From Rhodococcoides corynebacterioides (GTDB taxonomy: Bacteria > Actinomycetota > Actinomycetes > Mycobacteriales > Mycobacteriaceae), in assembly GCF_019834675.1 (NCBI RefSeq), contig NZ_JABUBU010000009.1, forward strand, positions 1-64,000: a stretch of 64,000 bases of DNA. Direction: 5' to 3'. Below are positions 10,604 to 19,814 of the stretch, piece by piece (position 1 is the stretch's first letter; each line of letters opens with the position of its first letter). The position numbers and the translations under genes were made by a program. The notes beneath the pieces are model-generated. The model did no database searches. It was not told the DNA's origin and worked only from the letters and a program-made list of their open reading frames with translations.

Positions 10604-10710
10604 AGAACACTACTTTCGTTGCTACCGAATAGGTGACCCGGATCACGCGGCATCACATGATTGCTCTCGATCACAGTCTGACATGCACGAACGAGACGAA
10701 TCGAGGATCG
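10604..10710. promoter_or_regulatory. Divergent intergenic region between sensor kinase and tctC
   Basis: This 107-base gap must hold the promoters of both the two-component system and the tctCBA operon. It is richer in A/T than its surroundings. The sequence ttgctaccgaat at 10619-10630 resembles the repeated element at 8213-8265, making it a candidate binding site for the response regulator. No unambiguous -35/-10 pair can be assigned by eye. Confidence 0.45.
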
Positions 10711-11679
10711 ATGCCGAGAAGGCTGATCGCCGCCCTGGCGCTGCTGCTCCTGGTGGCGTCCTGCGGAGTGACCCGCGGCGACGAGGGTGAAGGCCTGCAC
10801 CGCCTGCGCATGATGGTGCCCAACAGTCCCGGCGGCGGGTACGACCTGACCGCGCGCACCGCCGTGAAGATCATGGAGGACGAGGACATCACGGGTCGCG
10901 TCGAAGTGTTCAACGTCATCGGTGCCGGCGGCACCGTGGCCATGGCGCGTCTGATGAACGAGACCGGCAACGAGGACCTCATGATGATGATGGGCCTCGG
11001 CGTCGTCGGTGCCGTCTACACCAACGGATCCGCCGCGCGCGTCTCGGACGCGACGCCGCTGGCCAAGATGATCGAGGAGCAGGAAGGCATCCTGGTCCCG
11101 GCCGACTCGCCGTTCCGCACCGTCGGCGATCTGGTCGCCGCCTGGTCGGCGAACCCCGGATCGATCACCGTCGGCGGCGGCTCGTCGCCCGGCGGCCCCG
11201 ACCACCTGTTCCCGATGGAGGTCGCGCAGACGGTGGGCATCGACCCCACCGCGGTGAACTACATCTCCTACGACGGCGGCGGCGACCTGCTGACGGCGTT
11301 GCTGGGGAACAAGATCGCCGCCGGAACCTCCGGCCTGGGCGAGTACGTCGACCAGATCGAGTCCGGCCAGGTGCGCGTGCTCGCCGTGTCCGGCTCCGAG
11401 CGCGTCCCGGGGGTCGACGCGCCGACGCTGCGCGAGGCCGGCATCGACCTCGAATTCACCAACTGGCGCGGCATTCTCGCGCCTCCCGGGCTGTCCGAGG
11501 AGGTGCGCGCCGAGATGGTCGAGGCGCTCACCGACCTCCACGGCACGGATGCATGGAAGGAAGCACTGGTGTCCAACGGATGGACCGACGCGTTCGAGAC
11601 CGGACCGGCGTTCGAGACGTTCCTGCAGGAGCAGGATCGCCGGGTCGAGTCGACCCTGACCGAGCTGGGGCTGGTGTGA
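10711..11679 (+). CDS. tctC: Tripartite tricarboxylate transporter substrate-binding lipoprotein TctC
   Basis: A 322-residue extracytoplasmic solute receptor of the TctC/BUG family. The signal peptide MPRRLIAALALLLLVASCG ends in a lipobox (LVAS-C), so the mature protein should be lipid-anchored. The binding region starts with MMVPNSPGGGYDLTART, the hallmark of BUG receptors that bind carboxylated substrates. The ATG at 10711 is chosen over an upstream in-frame start at 10633 because it places the signal peptide correctly. It overlaps tctB by the sequence GTGTGA. The adjacent CitA/CitB-type regulators suggest a citrate- or dicarboxylate-like ligand; the exact substrate is unknown. Confidence 0.9.
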   Translation: MPRRLIAALALLLLVASCGVTRGDEGEGLHRLRMMVPNSPGGGYDLTARTAVKIMEDEDITGRVEVFNVIGAGGTVAMARLMNETGNEDLMMMMGLGVVGAVYTNGSAARVSDATPLAKMIEEQEGILVPADSPFRTVGDLVAAWSANPGSITVGGGSSPGGPDHLFPMEVAQTVGIDPTAVNYISYDGGGDLLTALLGNKIAAGTSGLGEYVDQIESGQVRVLAVSGSERVPGVDAPTLREAGIDLEFTNWRGILAPPGLSEEVRAEMVEALTDLHGTDAWKEALVSNGWTDAFETGPAFETFLQEQDRRVESTLTELGLV

Positions 11680-12212
11680 CCGCCACGGTGAACCGGCCAC
11701 CCGAGTCCGGTGACACGCCCGCCCGTCGACCTCGCGACCTCGCCCAGTTCGGCGTCTGCGCCGTCCTGGTGGTGGTCGGGGTGTTCCTCCTCGTCGACGC
11801 CACCAACCTCACGGCGGAGTTCGCGAAGGTCGACCCCGTCGGCCCCAAGCTCTTCCCGATGGTGATCGGCATCGGGCTGCTGGTCTGCGCCGTCGCCCTC
11901 GGCATCGCGACGCTGCGCGGGTCGCAGGCCGAGCCGGAGAGCGGTGAGGACGTCGACACCTCGTCGCCCGCCGACTGGAAGACGGTCGGACTGCTCGTCG
12001 CGCTCTTCGTGGCCACGATCGCACTGGTCGACGTGCTCGGCTGGGTGATCATGGGTGCGCTGCTGTTCGGTGGTGCCGCAACGATTCTCGGCAACCGGCA
12101 CTGGATCCGGAACCTCGCGATCGGCCTGGTGCTCTCGCTGGTGAGCTTCTACGCGTTCTACGTCGGACTCGGAATCCCGCTGTCCGCAGGCATTCTGGAC
12201 GGAATTCTCTGA
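11676..12212 (+). CDS. tctB: Tripartite tricarboxylate transporter small membrane subunit TctB
   Basis: A 178-residue protein with about four transmembrane segments (residues ~20-40, 55-75, 102-125, 130-165). Sequence conservation in this family is low, and the call rests on the topology and the position between tctC and tctA. It begins at GTG 11676, overlapping the tctC stop by four bases, and its stop overlaps the tctA ATG (TGATG). The segment between helices 2 and 3 is acidic. Its role is to partner the large TctA permease. Confidence 0.85.
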   Translation: MTATVNRPPESGDTPARRPRDLAQFGVCAVLVVVGVFLLVDATNLTAEFAKVDPVGPKLFPMVIGIGLLVCAVALGIATLRGSQAEPESGEDVDTSSPADWKTVGLLVALFVATIALVDVLGWVIMGALLFGGAATILGNRHWIRNLAIGLVLSLVSFYAFYVGLGIPLSAGILDGIL

Positions 12213-13738
12213 TGGACAATCTGAACTGGCTCCTGGAGGGCCTGTCCCAGGCGGCGACGCCGATGAACCTGCTGTACGCCTGCATCGGCGTCCTGCTCGG
12301 CACCGCCGTGGGCGTCCTGCCCGGCATCGGGCCGGCCATGACCGTCGCCCTGCTGCTCCCCATCACGTACAACGTCAGTCCCAGTGCGGCGTTCATCATG
12401 TTCGCCGGCATCTACTACGGCGGAATGTACGGCGGATCGACGACGTCGATCCTGTTGAACACGCCCGGTGAATCGTCGTCGGTCATCACCGCCCTCGAAG
12501 GCAACAAGATGGCCAAGGCCGGGCGAGCCGCGCAAGCGCTCGCCACCGCGGCCATCGGATCCTTCGTCGCCGGCACCATCGGCACGCTCCTGCTGGTGCT
12601 CTTCGCCCCGATCGTCTCGCGCTTCGCCGTCTCGCTCGGTGCGCCGTCGTATCTCGCGATCATGTTGCTGGCTCTGGTGGCGGTCACGGCCGTCCTCGGC
12701 TCGTCGAAGCTGCGCGGGTGCATCTCGCTCCTGCTGGGTCTGTCGATCGGTCTGGTCGGAATCGACTTCCTCACCGGTCAGCCCCGCGCGACGTTCGGTA
12801 TCCCGCTGCTCTCGGACGGCATCGACATCGTCGTCATCGCGGTCGCGGTCTTCGCCCTCGGCGAGGCACTGTGGGTCGCCGCGCACCTGCGTCGCAAGCC
12901 CGCCGAGGTCATCCCGGTCGGCCGCCCGTGGATGGGCAAGAGCGACTGGAAGCGGTCCTGGAAGCCGTGGCTGCGCGGCACCGCCTTCGGATTCCCGTTC
13001 GGCGCCCTGCCCGCCGGCGGCGCCGAGCTGCCGACCTTCCTGTCGTACATCACCGAGAAGAAGCTGACCAAGCACCCCGAGCAGTTCGGCAAGGGCGCCA
13101 TCGAGGGCGTGGCCGGACCGGAGGCCGCGAACAACGCGTCTGCCGCGGGCACGCTGGTGCCGATGTTGTCGCTGGGTCTGCCCACCAACGCCACCGCGGC
13201 CGTCATGCTCACCGCGTTCGTGTCCTACGGCATCCAGCCCGGGCCCACGCTCTTCGACAAGGAACCGCTGCTGGTCTGGACGCTGATCGCCAGCCTGTTC
13301 ATCGGCAACTTCCTGCTGCTGGCGTTGAACCTGCCGCTGGCCCCGCTCTGGGCGAAGCTGCTGCGCACGCCGCGTCCGTACCTCTACGCCGGCATCCTGT
13401 TCTTCGCCGTGCTCGGCGCCTACGCGGTCAACCTCCAGTGGCTCGACCTGGCCCTGCTGCTGGTGTTCGGTCTGCTCGGACTGATGATGCGACGGTTCGG
13501 CCTGCCCGTGCTGCCGCTCATCATCGGCGTCATCCTCGGACCGCGCATCGAGCGTCAGCTCCGTCAGACGCTGCAGCTCAACGAAGGCAACTGGAGCGGT
13601 GTGTTCACCGAGCCCATCGCGGTCGCCGTGTACGTCGTCATCGCCGTCCTGCTCGTCGCGCCGTACCTCGGTCGCCTCGTCCGCGGCCGCGTCGGCACCC
13701 CCGTCACGGAGACCACCCGAGAGAAGGAGAACGCATGA
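12212..13738 (+). CDS. tctA: Tripartite tricarboxylate transporter large permease TctA
   Basis: A 508-residue integral membrane protein with roughly eleven or twelve hydrophobic segments. The conserved N-terminal motif [20 protein letters not shown] and the following [20 protein letters not shown] are diagnostic of TctA. A second motif, [35 protein letters not shown], lies near residues 300-330. It uses the ion gradient to import the ligand delivered by TctC. It is translationally coupled to tctB and overlaps the following stress-protein gene by ATGA. Confidence 0.94.
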   Translation: MDNLNWLLEGLSQAATPMNLLYACIGVLLGTAVGVLPGIGPAMTVALLLPITYNVSPSAAFIMFAGIYYGGMYGGSTTSILLNTPGESSSVITALEGNKMAKAGRAAQALATAAIGSFVAGTIGTLLLVLFAPIVSRFAVSLGAPSYLAIMLLALVAVTAVLGSSKLRGCISLLLGLSIGLVGIDFLTGQPRATFGIPLLSDGIDIVVIAVAVFALGEALWVAAHLRRKPAEVIPVGRPWMGKSDWKRSWKPWLRGTAFGFPFGALPAGGAELPTFLSYITEKKLTKHPEQFGKGAIEGVAGPEAANNASAAGTLVPMLSLGLPTNATAAVMLTAFVSYGIQPGPTLFDKEPLLVWTLIASLFIGNFLLLALNLPLAPLWAKLLRTPRPYLYAGILFFAVLGAYAVNLQWLDLALLLVFGLLGLMMRRFGLPVLPLIIGVILGPRIERQLRQTLQLNEGNWSGVFTEPIAVAVYVVIAVLLVAPYLGRLVRGRVGTPVTETTREKENA

Positions 13739-14124
13739 TCGTCGTCGGCTACACCCCGGATCGCTACGGGTCCGCCGCGCTGGACCACGGCATCGCCGAG
13801 GCCCGCGTCCGGAACACCGGGCTGCGCGTGGTGAACGCGACGCGGGGCGACGCCCTGGTCGACACCAAGTTCGCCGGGGACAGCGACGTCGACGCACTCG
13901 AATCGACCCTCGCGGCGTCGGGCGTCGAGCACGAGATCGAGAGCGACGTGTCCGTCGACCCGGTGGAGGCCCTGCTGGGCGCGATGGACCGCGAGGACGC
14001 CGACCTGCTCGTCATCGGCATCCGGCACCGCTCGCCGGTGGGCAAGCTGCTCATGGGCAGCACGGCCCAGCGACTGTTGCTGCAGTGCGACAAGCCGGTG
14101 CTGGCGGTGAAGCCGGCGGAGTAA
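13735..14124 (+). CDS. Universal stress protein family (UspA-like)
   Basis: A 129-residue single-domain Usp protein. The N-terminus [12 protein letters not shown] and C-terminal [21 protein letters not shown] carry the family's ATP-binding pattern (G-x2... G-x-x-x-x-G-S). Its ATG overlaps the tctA stop by four bases, so it is the last gene of the tctCBA operon. The same frame is open far upstream through tctA, but that is a high-GC shadow. Usp proteins linked to secondary transporters often modulate transport; here that role is inferred from position. Confidence 0.87.
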   Translation: MIVVGYTPDRYGSAALDHGIAEARVRNTGLRVVNATRGDALVDTKFAGDSDVDALESTLAASGVEHEIESDVSVDPVEALLGAMDREDADLLVIGIRHRSPVGKLLMGSTAQRLLLQCDKPVLAVKPAE

Positions 14125-14129
14125 ACGAC

Positions 14130-14184
14130 CGGATTGGTACGGGCGGGCAGGCCGGAGGCCGGTCGGATTGGTACGGGCGGGCAG
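14130..14184. repeat. Duplicated 21-bp element upstream of rpsP
   Basis: The 21-base sequence beginning cggattggtacgggcgggca is present at 14130-14150 and again at 14164-14184, exact copies offset by 34 bases. The ttggta within the second copy (14168-14173) could act as a -35 for a cagaat -10-like element at 14193-14198. The duplication sits in the 229-base gap before the rpsP operon, so it may alter ribosomal protein promoter strength. Confidence 0.6.
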
Positions 14185-14353
14185 TGGTCTGGCAGAATGG
14201 ACCGCTGTCCGCCCGTCTCCGGTTACGTACCGCGCGGCGGTCACGACACCCCTTCATCGCAAAACCGGGTGCACGCGCCGTGTGCACCGCTGAATTGCGC
14301 CGTGACCAACTCCGGTCGCCCCGGCGACCACCACGAAAGAGGCTCTGTTCTCC

Positions 14354-14812
14354 ATGGCAGTCAAGATCAAGCTCACCCGTCTCGGCAAGATCCGCAACCC
14401 GCAGTACCGCATCGTCGTCGCCGATGCGCGTACCCGTCGTGGTGGCCGCGCGATCGAGACGATCGGCAAGTACCACCCGAAGGAAGAGCCCTCCCTGATC
14501 GAGGTCGACACCGAGCGCGCGCAGTACTGGCTGGGCGTCGGCGCTCAGCCGACCGAGCCCGTCGAGGCCATCCTCAAGATCACCGGTGACTGGCAGAAGT
14601 TCAGGGGCCTGCCGGGCGCCGAGGGCACCCTCAAGGTGAAGGAGCAGGGCCCGTCCAAGCTGGACCTGTTCAACGCCGCCCTCGCCGCGGCCGACAACGA
14701 GCCGGTCGCCGAGGCCACCACGCCGAAGAAGAAGAAGGCGGCCAAGGCCGACGACGCCGAGGCCACCTCGGCCGAGGCCACCGACGCGACCGACGAGTCC
14801 GCCGACAAGTGA
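14354..14812 (+). CDS. rpsP: 30S ribosomal protein S16
   Basis: A 152-residue bS16. The N-terminal [26 protein letters not shown] segment is highly conserved. The core ends near residue 110 and is followed by an actinobacterial Lys/Ala/Glu-rich tail ([12 protein letters not shown]...), which explains the length above the usual 80-90 residues. It is the first gene of rpsP-KH protein-rimM-trmD, and its stop overlaps the GTG of the KH gene. The ATG at 14354 follows aaagagg (14337-14343). Confidence 0.96.
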   Translation: MAVKIKLTRLGKIRNPQYRIVVADARTRRGGRAIETIGKYHPKEEPSLIEVDTERAQYWLGVGAQPTEPVEAILKITGDWQKFRGLPGAEGTLKVKEQGPSKLDLFNAALAAADNEPVAEATTPKKKKAAKADDAEATSAEATDATDESADK

Positions 14813-15051
14813 GCGCGATGGTCGCCGACGCCGTCGAGCACCTCGTGCGCGGCATCGTCTCCAATCCCGACGACGTCCGGGTCGAGATGATCACCGGACG
14901 TCGCGGGCGGACCGTCGAGGTCCACGTCCACCCGGACGACCTCGGCAAGGTCATCGGTCGCGGCGGTCGTACCGCCACGGCCATTCGCACCCTGGTCACC
15001 GGCATCGGTGGGCGCGGCATTCGTGTCGACGTCATCGACACCGATCGCTGA
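14809..15051 (+). CDS. KH-domain RNA-binding protein (KhpA/UPF0109)
   Basis: An 80-residue protein made of a single KH domain. The GxxG loop is seen in [17 protein letters not shown]. Members bind RNA and, in some bacteria, act with KhpB/Jag in cell envelope control. It starts at GTG 14809 overlapping the rpsP stop, or at ATG 14818. The position between rpsP and rimM is the standard one. Confidence 0.92.
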   Translation: MSAMVADAVEHLVRGIVSNPDDVRVEMITGRRGRTVEVHVHPDDLGKVIGRGGRTATAIRTLVTGIGGRGIRVDVIDTDR

Positions 15052-15061
15052 GTTCCCGCCC

Positions 15062-15604
15062 GTGGAACTGGTGATCGGCCGAGTGGCCAAGTCGCACGGT
15101 GTACGCGGCGAGGTGGTCGTGGAGGTGCGGACGGACGAGCCCGACCAGCGGTTCGCTCCGGGCACCGTCCTCCGCGGTCGCTCGCGCGGTGTCGCGACGA
15201 CGTCCGAGCACGTGGTGGAAGCCGCCCGGGATCATTCCGGGCGGCTTCTGCTGCGTCTGGCCGGGGTGTCCGACCGGGCGTCGGCGGATGCGCTGCGCGG
15301 CACCCTCTTCGTGGTCGACACCGCGGACCTGCCGGAGTCGTCGGACCCCGACGAGTTCTACGACCACGAACTCGAGGGCATGACGGTGCGGTACGCGGAC
15401 GGTCGTCCGCGCGCCGGCGAGGTGATCGGCACCGTGCGCGAGGTGTTGCATTCCGCCGCCGGCGAACTGCTGTCCGTGCGTCCCGCCGGGTCCGATCGCG
15501 GTGAGGTGCTCATTCCGTTCGTTGCGGCGATGGTGCCGCGGGTCTCGCGTGACGAGCGCGTCGTCGAGGTGGACCCGCCGGACGGCCTGCTGAGCGACAC
15601 GTGA
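15062..15604 (+). CDS. rimM: Ribosome maturation factor RimM
   Basis: A 180-residue 16S rRNA processing factor that binds ribosomal protein S19 and helps assemble the 30S head. The N-terminal RimM domain starts at [17 protein letters not shown]; the C-terminal PRC-barrel begins near residue 100 ([13 protein letters not shown]) and ends with [15 protein letters not shown] at 15062 is chosen because family members start at this motif; the upstream in-frame start at 15008 would overlap the KH gene. The stop overlaps the trmD start. Confidence 0.94.
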   Translation: MELVIGRVAKSHGVRGEVVVEVRTDEPDQRFAPGTVLRGRSRGVATTSEHVVEAARDHSGRLLLRLAGVSDRASADALRGTLFVVDTADLPESSDPDEFYDHELEGMTVRYADGRPRAGEVIGTVREVLHSAAGELLSVRPAGSDRGEVLIPFVAAMVPRVSRDERVVEVDPPDGLLSDT

Positions 15605-16305
15605 CCGACCCGAGCGGGGCCGCGCTGCGGCTCGACGTGGTCACCATCTTCCCCGAGTACCTCGAACCCCTGCGAACGGCGTTGCTGGGCAAGGCCATCG
15701 AGCGCGGGCTGGTGTCCCTGGGCGTGCACGATCTACGGGATTGGACGCACGACGTCCACAAGGCCGTCGACGACTCGCCGTACGGCGGTGGTCCCGGCAT
15801 GGTCATGAAGCCGACCGTGTGGGGCGACGCGCTCGACGCGGTGACGGCGGACGCGGACGATCCGATTCTGGTGGTGCCGACCCCGGCCGGGGTGCCGTTC
15901 ACCCAGCGCACCGCCGAACGATGGTCGCGGGAGCGGCATCTGGTGTTCGCCTGCGGTCGCTACGAGGGAATCGATCAGCGCGTGTTCGACGACGCCGCCC
16001 GGCGGATGCGGGTCGAAGAGGTCAGCATCGGCGACTACGTCCTCATCGGCGGGGAGGCCGCGGTCCTCGTCATGGCCGAGGCCGTGACCCGGCTGATCCC
16101 CGGTGTGCTCGGCAATCAGCAGTCGCACCAACAGGATTCGTTCTCCGACGGTCTGCTGGAGGGACCGGGCTACACCCGTCCCGCCGTCTGGCGCGACCTC
16201 GAGGTTCCTCCGGTGCTGTTGTCCGGCAACCACGCTCGGATCGAGGCGTGGCGCCGGGAGCAGTCGCGGGAACGCACCCGCGAGCGTCGGCCGGACCTGC
16301 TCTAG
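15601..16305 (+). CDS. trmD: tRNA (guanine37-N1)-methyltransferase
   Basis: A 234-residue SPOUT-class methyltransferase that makes m1G37 in tRNAs reading CNN codons and prevents +1 frameshifting. Family signatures include [43 protein letters not shown] and the trefoil-knot segment [17 protein letters not shown]. It starts at GTG 15601, overlapping rimM by four bases, and ends at a TAG that overlaps the convergent lipoprotein gene stop. Confidence 0.96.
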   Translation: MTDPSGAALRLDVVTIFPEYLEPLRTALLGKAIERGLVSLGVHDLRDWTHDVHKAVDDSPYGGGPGMVMKPTVWGDALDAVTADADDPILVVPTPAGVPFTQRTAERWSRERHLVFACGRYEGIDQRVFDDAARRMRVEEVSIGDYVLIGGEAAVLVMAEAVTRLIPGVLGNQQSHQQDSFSDGLLEGPGYTRPAVWRDLEVPPVLLSGNHARIEAWRREQSRERTRERRPDLL

Positions 16306-17282
16306 TCGATCACCCCATCGGGGAACAGGATCGTCACCGCGCCGGTCACGGTGATGCGGGCGTGCTTGGCGCCGTCGTCGTCGACGACGTCGGTGTCCGT
16401 GGTGTCCTCCCGACCGCCCGCGGCGCCGTACCAGGGATCCTCGCGCGAGAGCACGGCCAGCACGTAACGCCGGTCGGCGCCGACGAAGCCCGTGCTCAGG
16501 TGGATCCACCGACCGTCCACGCAACACATCCAGCCCTGCTTCACGCCGCGCGTCGTCTCACCGGACAGGGCGCGGGGGATGCCGAACGTCTGCGGGTAGC
16601 CGTCGGCGCCCAACGGGGTGTAGCGCTCGAGGTCGGTCGTCACGGTGTCGCGGTCGGTGGGGGAGAGCCCACCGCGGCCGTCGAGCAGCCCGTCGTAGTA
16701 GCCGATCAGGTCGCGGGCGGTGGTGCGGGTGTTCCACCAGATTCCGTCGTCCGACGCGGTGGTGGCCGTCAAGCCGTAGCGCTCGGCCACCCGGCCCACC
16801 AGGTCGCTGCCTCCGGCGTAGTCCCAAAGCACCTGTGCCGCATCGTCGTCCGACGACGACAGCATCGGCGCGATCCGGTCCCGCACCTCGGCCGGCAGGT
16901 CGATCTCGCCGCGGGAGGACCGCATCAACAGGTCGTCGGCGACGAAGAGCTTGACCACCGACGCGGTCTCGACCGGATCGTCGTCGCCGATGCCGCGGTA
17001 GGTGTCGGTCTGCCGGTCGAGGTAGGCGATGGACACGGTGGCGCCCCGCTCGGCCGCGCCGTCGACCGCCTGTTGCAGACGGTCCGCCGGATCCGGGGCC
17101 ATGCTCATCTCCGGCGCGGGGAACGGGGGCGCCGGTGGCGCGTCGGTCACCATCGCGCCCGAGGGGGTGCCGCACGCCACGGCCATCGCGGCGACCGGGA
17201 CCACGGCCCACCGCGCCACCCGGCCGAGGGGGAGCCGTCGCTCCCGGGACCGGCCGAAACCGTACGACGACGCCGAATTCAC
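16302..17282 (-). CDS. Serine beta-lactamase-like lipoprotein (LppW-like)
   Basis: A 326-residue predicted lipoprotein. An Arg-rich n-region and hydrophobic stretch end in MAVAC-G. The domain resembles class A beta-lactamase/DD-peptidase folds: an S-V-V-K motif (SxxK) in [15 protein letters not shown] and an SSDDDAA segment where SDN is usual; KQG stands in place of KTG. Position between trmD and tex/rplS matches lppW (Rv2905) of M. tuberculosis, as recalled. The GTG at 17282 is preferred: gggag lies just upstream and a tatcgt -10-like element at 17326-17331 on this strand. An ATG at 17351 in the same frame would overlap the tex promoter. True beta-lactamase activity is not implied. Confidence 0.82.
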   Translation of the reverse strand: MNSASSYGFGRSRERRLPLGRVARWAVVPVAAMAVACGTPSGAMVTDAPPAPPFPAPEMSMAPDPADRLQQAVDGAAERGATVSIAYLDRQTDTYRGIGDDDPVETASVVKLFVADDLLMRSSRGEIDLPAEVRDRIAPMLSSSDDDAAQVLWDYAGGSDLVGRVAERYGLTATTASDDGIWWNTRTTARDLIGYYDGLLDGRGGLSPTDRDTVTTDLERYTPLGADGYPQTFGIPRALSGETTRGVKQGWMCCVDGRWIHLSTGFVGADRRYVLAVLSREDPWYGAAGGREDTTDTDVVDDDGAKHARITVTGAVTILFPDGVID

Positions 17283-17355
17283 CGAACTCCCGAACCTCCC
17301 GCCCGCACGTGCGGGACTACGGACGACGATACCGGGCGCGGTAGGGTCCATCGCC
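17283..17355. promoter_or_regulatory. Divergent promoter region lppW-like / tex
   Basis: The gap holds a perfect 14-bp palindrome, cccgcacgtgcggg, at 17302-17315. A tagggt -10 candidate for tex lies at 17342-17347, placing transcription start about two bases before the tex GTG. A tatcgt element for the opposite strand lies at 17326-17331. The palindrome could be an operator acting on both genes; no regulator is identified. Confidence 0.5.
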
Positions 17356-19728
17356 GTGACGACCGCCCCGACATCAGTGAACCGCAGGATCGCCGACGAG
17401 CTCGACGTGGCCGAGGAGCGCGTACGCGCGGCCGTCGATCTGCTCGACGGGGGCGCCACGGTCCCGTTCATCGCGCGCTACCGCAAGGAAGCGACGGGCA
17501 CTCTCGACGACACGCAGCTGCGAACGATCGAGGAGCGGCTGCGCTACCTCCGCGAACTCGACGAGCGGCGACGGGCCGTGCTCGAGGCGATCCGCAGCCA
17601 GGGCAAGCTCACCGACGATCTCGCGGCCACCATCGCCGAGGCCGACACCAAGGCGCGCCTCGAGGACATCTACCTGCCCTTCAAGCAGAAGCGCCGCACC
17701 AAGGCCCAGATCGCCCGCGAGGCCGGGCACCAGCCCGTCGCCGACGCTCTGCTGGGGGACCCGACCACCGACCCGGCGACGTTCGACGACGAGCAACTGG
17801 CCGGCGCCCGGGCCATCCTGGTGGAACAGTTCGCCGAGGATGCCGATCTGGTGGGCGAGTTGCGCGAGCTGCTGTGGACGCGCGGGCGGCTGACCGCGAC
17901 CGTGCGGGAGGGCAAGGAGGCGGAGGGCGCCAAGTTCTCCGATTACTTCGCCTTCTCCGAAGCGTTCACCACGGTGCCGTCCCACCGCGTTCTCGCCGTG
18001 CTGCGCGGCGAGAAGGAGGAGGTGTTGTCGCTGACGATGCACCCCGAGCCGAACGACGACGAGATCCCCCGCGGCACCCCGACCGTCTACGAGACGCGCA
18101 TCGCCGCTCGGTTCGGCGTGGCCGACCGGGGCCGTGCGGCCGACCGCTGGCTCCTCGACACGGTGCGGTGGGCCTGGCGCACCAAGATCCTCGTCGGGCT
18201 CGGACTCGACGCCCGCCAGCGCCTGCGCCAGGCCGCCGAGGAACGTGCCGTCGAGGTGTTCGCCTCCAACCTCAAGGACCTGCTGCTCGCCGCGCCCGCG
18301 GGAGCCCGGACCACGATGGGGCTCGACCCCGGGTACCGCACCGGCACCAAGGTGGCCGTGGTCGACGCCACCGGAAAGGTCGTCGCCCACGAGACCGTCT
18401 ACCCGCACAAGCCCCAGGGCAAGTGGGCGGAGTCGCTCGCGACCCTCGCCGGACTGGTGTCGCGGCACGGCGTCGACCTGATCGCGATCGGCAACGGCAC
18501 CGCCTCGCGCGAGACGGACGCGCTGGCCGCCGAACTCGTCGCCGCGCTGCCCGACGCCGGACTCACCAAGGCCGTGGTGTCCGAGGCCGGGGCGTCGGTG
18601 TACTCGGCCTCGGAGTACGGCTCGCGGGAACTCCCGCACCTCGACGTGTCCATTCGCGGCGCCGTGTCCATCGCCCGGCGCCTGCAGGACCCGCTCGCCG
18701 AACTGGTGAAGATCGACCCGAAGTCGATCGGAGTCGGCCAGTACCAGCACGACGTGTCCGAGACGATGCTCGCGCGCTCGCTCGGGGCCGTGGTCGAGGA
18801 CGCCGTGAACGCCGTCGGCGTCGACGTCAACACCGCCTCCGTGCCCCTGCTGGCGCGGGTCTCCGGTGTCGCGCCGGGGTTGGCGGAGGCCATCGTCGGA
18901 CACCGGGACACGCACGGGCCGTTCCGGTCCCGCGCCGCGCTGAAGGACGTGCCCCGCCTCGGCCCGAAGGCGTTCGAGCAGTGCGCGGGCTTCCTGCGCA
19001 TCACCGACGGGGACGACCCCCTGGACCGGTCCAGCGTGCACCCCGAGGCCTATCCGGTGGTCCGCCGCATCGCGGGCGCGGCCGGGGTGGGCGTGCGGGA
19101 CGTCGTCGGCAACGCGTCGGTCCTGAGGTCACTGCGACCGCAGGACTTCGTCGACGACCGGTTCGGTCTGCCCACCGTCACCGACATCCTCGGCGAGCTC
19201 GAGAAGCCCGGCCGCGACCCCCGGCCGGAGTTCACCACCGCGACCTTCGCCGCCGGCGTCGAGAAGGTCGCCGACCTGACCCCCGGCATGGTGCTCGAGG
19301 GCGTCGTGACCAACGTGGCCGCGTTCGGGGCGTTCGTCGACGTCGGCGTCCACCAGGACGGGCTGGTCCACGTCTCCGCGATGTCCCGCTCCTTCGTCTC
19401 GGACCCCCGCGACGTCGTCAAGTCCGGACAGGTCGTGAAGGTGAAGGTGATGGAGGTCGACGTCCCCCGGCAGCGCATCGGACTCTCCCTCCGGCTCGAC
19501 GACGAGCCCGGCGCCTCCTCGACTCCCGATCGGGGCCGGCCGCGCGGTGGCGAGCCGGGCACCCGCGGTGATCAGGGCCGCTCCCGTGGTGACCAGGGCC
19601 GCTCCCGCGGTGATCAGAGCCGCTCCCGCGGCGGTGACCAGGGCCGCTCCCGCGGTGGTCGCCGCGAGTCGGCTCCGGCGTCGACCGGGTCGATGGCCGA
19701 CGCGTTGCGTCGCGCGGGTCTCGGCTGA
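17356..19728 (+). CDS. tex: Tex-family RNA-binding transcription accessory protein
   Basis: A 790-residue Tex protein, the bacterial relative of eukaryotic Spt6. The Tex N-terminal helical domain (FIARYRKEATGTLDD near residue 36) is followed by the YqgF-like nuclease fold (MGLDPGYRTGTKVAVVD), helix-hairpin-helix repeats and a C-terminal S1 domain at about residues 640-715 (VLEGVVTNVAAFGAFVDVGVHQDGLVH). The tail beyond is an Arg/Gly/Asp/Gln-Ser repeat. GTG 17356 is chosen because the family starts here and a -10 element just precedes it, suggesting a nearly leaderless mRNA. The frame is open upstream but antisense to the divergent lipoprotein gene. Confidence 0.94.
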   Translation: MTTAPTSVNRRIADELDVAEERVRAAVDLLDGGATVPFIARYRKEATGTLDDTQLRTIEERLRYLRELDERRRAVLEAIRSQGKLTDDLAATIAEADTKARLEDIYLPFKQKRRTKAQIAREAGHQPVADALLGDPTTDPATFDDEQLAGARAILVEQFAEDADLVGELRELLWTRGRLTATVREGKEAEGAKFSDYFAFSEAFTTVPSHRVLAVLRGEKEEVLSLTMHPEPNDDEIPRGTPTVYETRIAARFGVADRGRAADRWLLDTVRWAWRTKILVGLGLDARQRLRQAAEERAVEVFASNLKDLLLAAPAGARTTMGLDPGYRTGTKVAVVDATGKVVAHETVYPHKPQGKWAESLATLAGLVSRHGVDLIAIGNGTASRETDALAAELVAALPDAGLTKAVVSEAGASVYSASEYGSRELPHLDVSIRGAVSIARRLQDPLAELVKIDPKSIGVGQYQHDVSETMLARSLGAVVEDAVNAVGVDVNTASVPLLARVSGVAPGLAEAIVGHRDTHGPFRSRAALKDVPRLGPKAFEQCAGFLRITDGDDPLDRSSVHPEAYPVVRRIAGAAGVGVRDVVGNASVLRSLRPQDFVDDRFGLPTVTDILGELEKPGRDPRPEFTTATFAAGVEKVADLTPGMVLEGVVTNVAAFGAFVDVGVHQDGLVHVSAMSRSFVSDPRDVVKSGQVVKVKVMEVDVPRQRIGLSLRLDDEPGASSTPDRGRPRGGEPGTRGDQGRSRGDQGRSRGDQSRSRGGDQGRSRGGRRESAPASTGSMADALRRAGLG
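19564..19650 (+). repeat. 21-bp tandem repeats in the tex 3' end (RGDQGRS units)
   Basis: Four in-frame units of 21, 21, 21 and 24 bases, consensus cgcggtgatcagggccgctc plus c, encode R-G-D-Q-G-R-S with small variations. They extend the protein after the S1 domain into an RG-rich, probably disordered tail that could bind RNA. Such repeats are prone to length change. Confidence 0.8.
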
Positions 19729-19760
19729 TCGGACTTCCACCTGCGGCGGGTGCGCGGCGG

Positions 19761-19805
19761 TAGACTGCCGGCACCCGTCGGCGGTGAGGGGTGATCGGTG
19801 GGAGG
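19761..19805 (+). promoter_or_regulatory. Promoter and RBS of the membrane protein gene
   Basis: A tagact -10 element at 19761-19766 and a ggagg ribosome-binding site at 19801-19805 precede the ATG at 19815. The -35 region is not obvious. Confidence 0.5.
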
Positions 19806-19814
19806 TGGCCGAGG

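Noticed and set aside
16302..17282. A functional class A beta-lactamase resistance gene
   Set aside because: Only the SxxK motif is clear; SDN and KTG are altered, and the genomic position matches the LppW-like lipoprotein of relatives. Resistance is not supported.
15741..19571. A 1276-codon plus-strand frame covering trmD, the LppW-like gene and tex
   Set aside because: It is out of frame with trmD and tex, Arg/Gly-rich, and antisense to a supported lipoprotein gene. It is a GC-content artefact.
19564..19650. Possible CRISPR-like array
   Set aside because: The units are contiguous without spacers and are in frame within the tex coding sequence, so they are a protein repeat.
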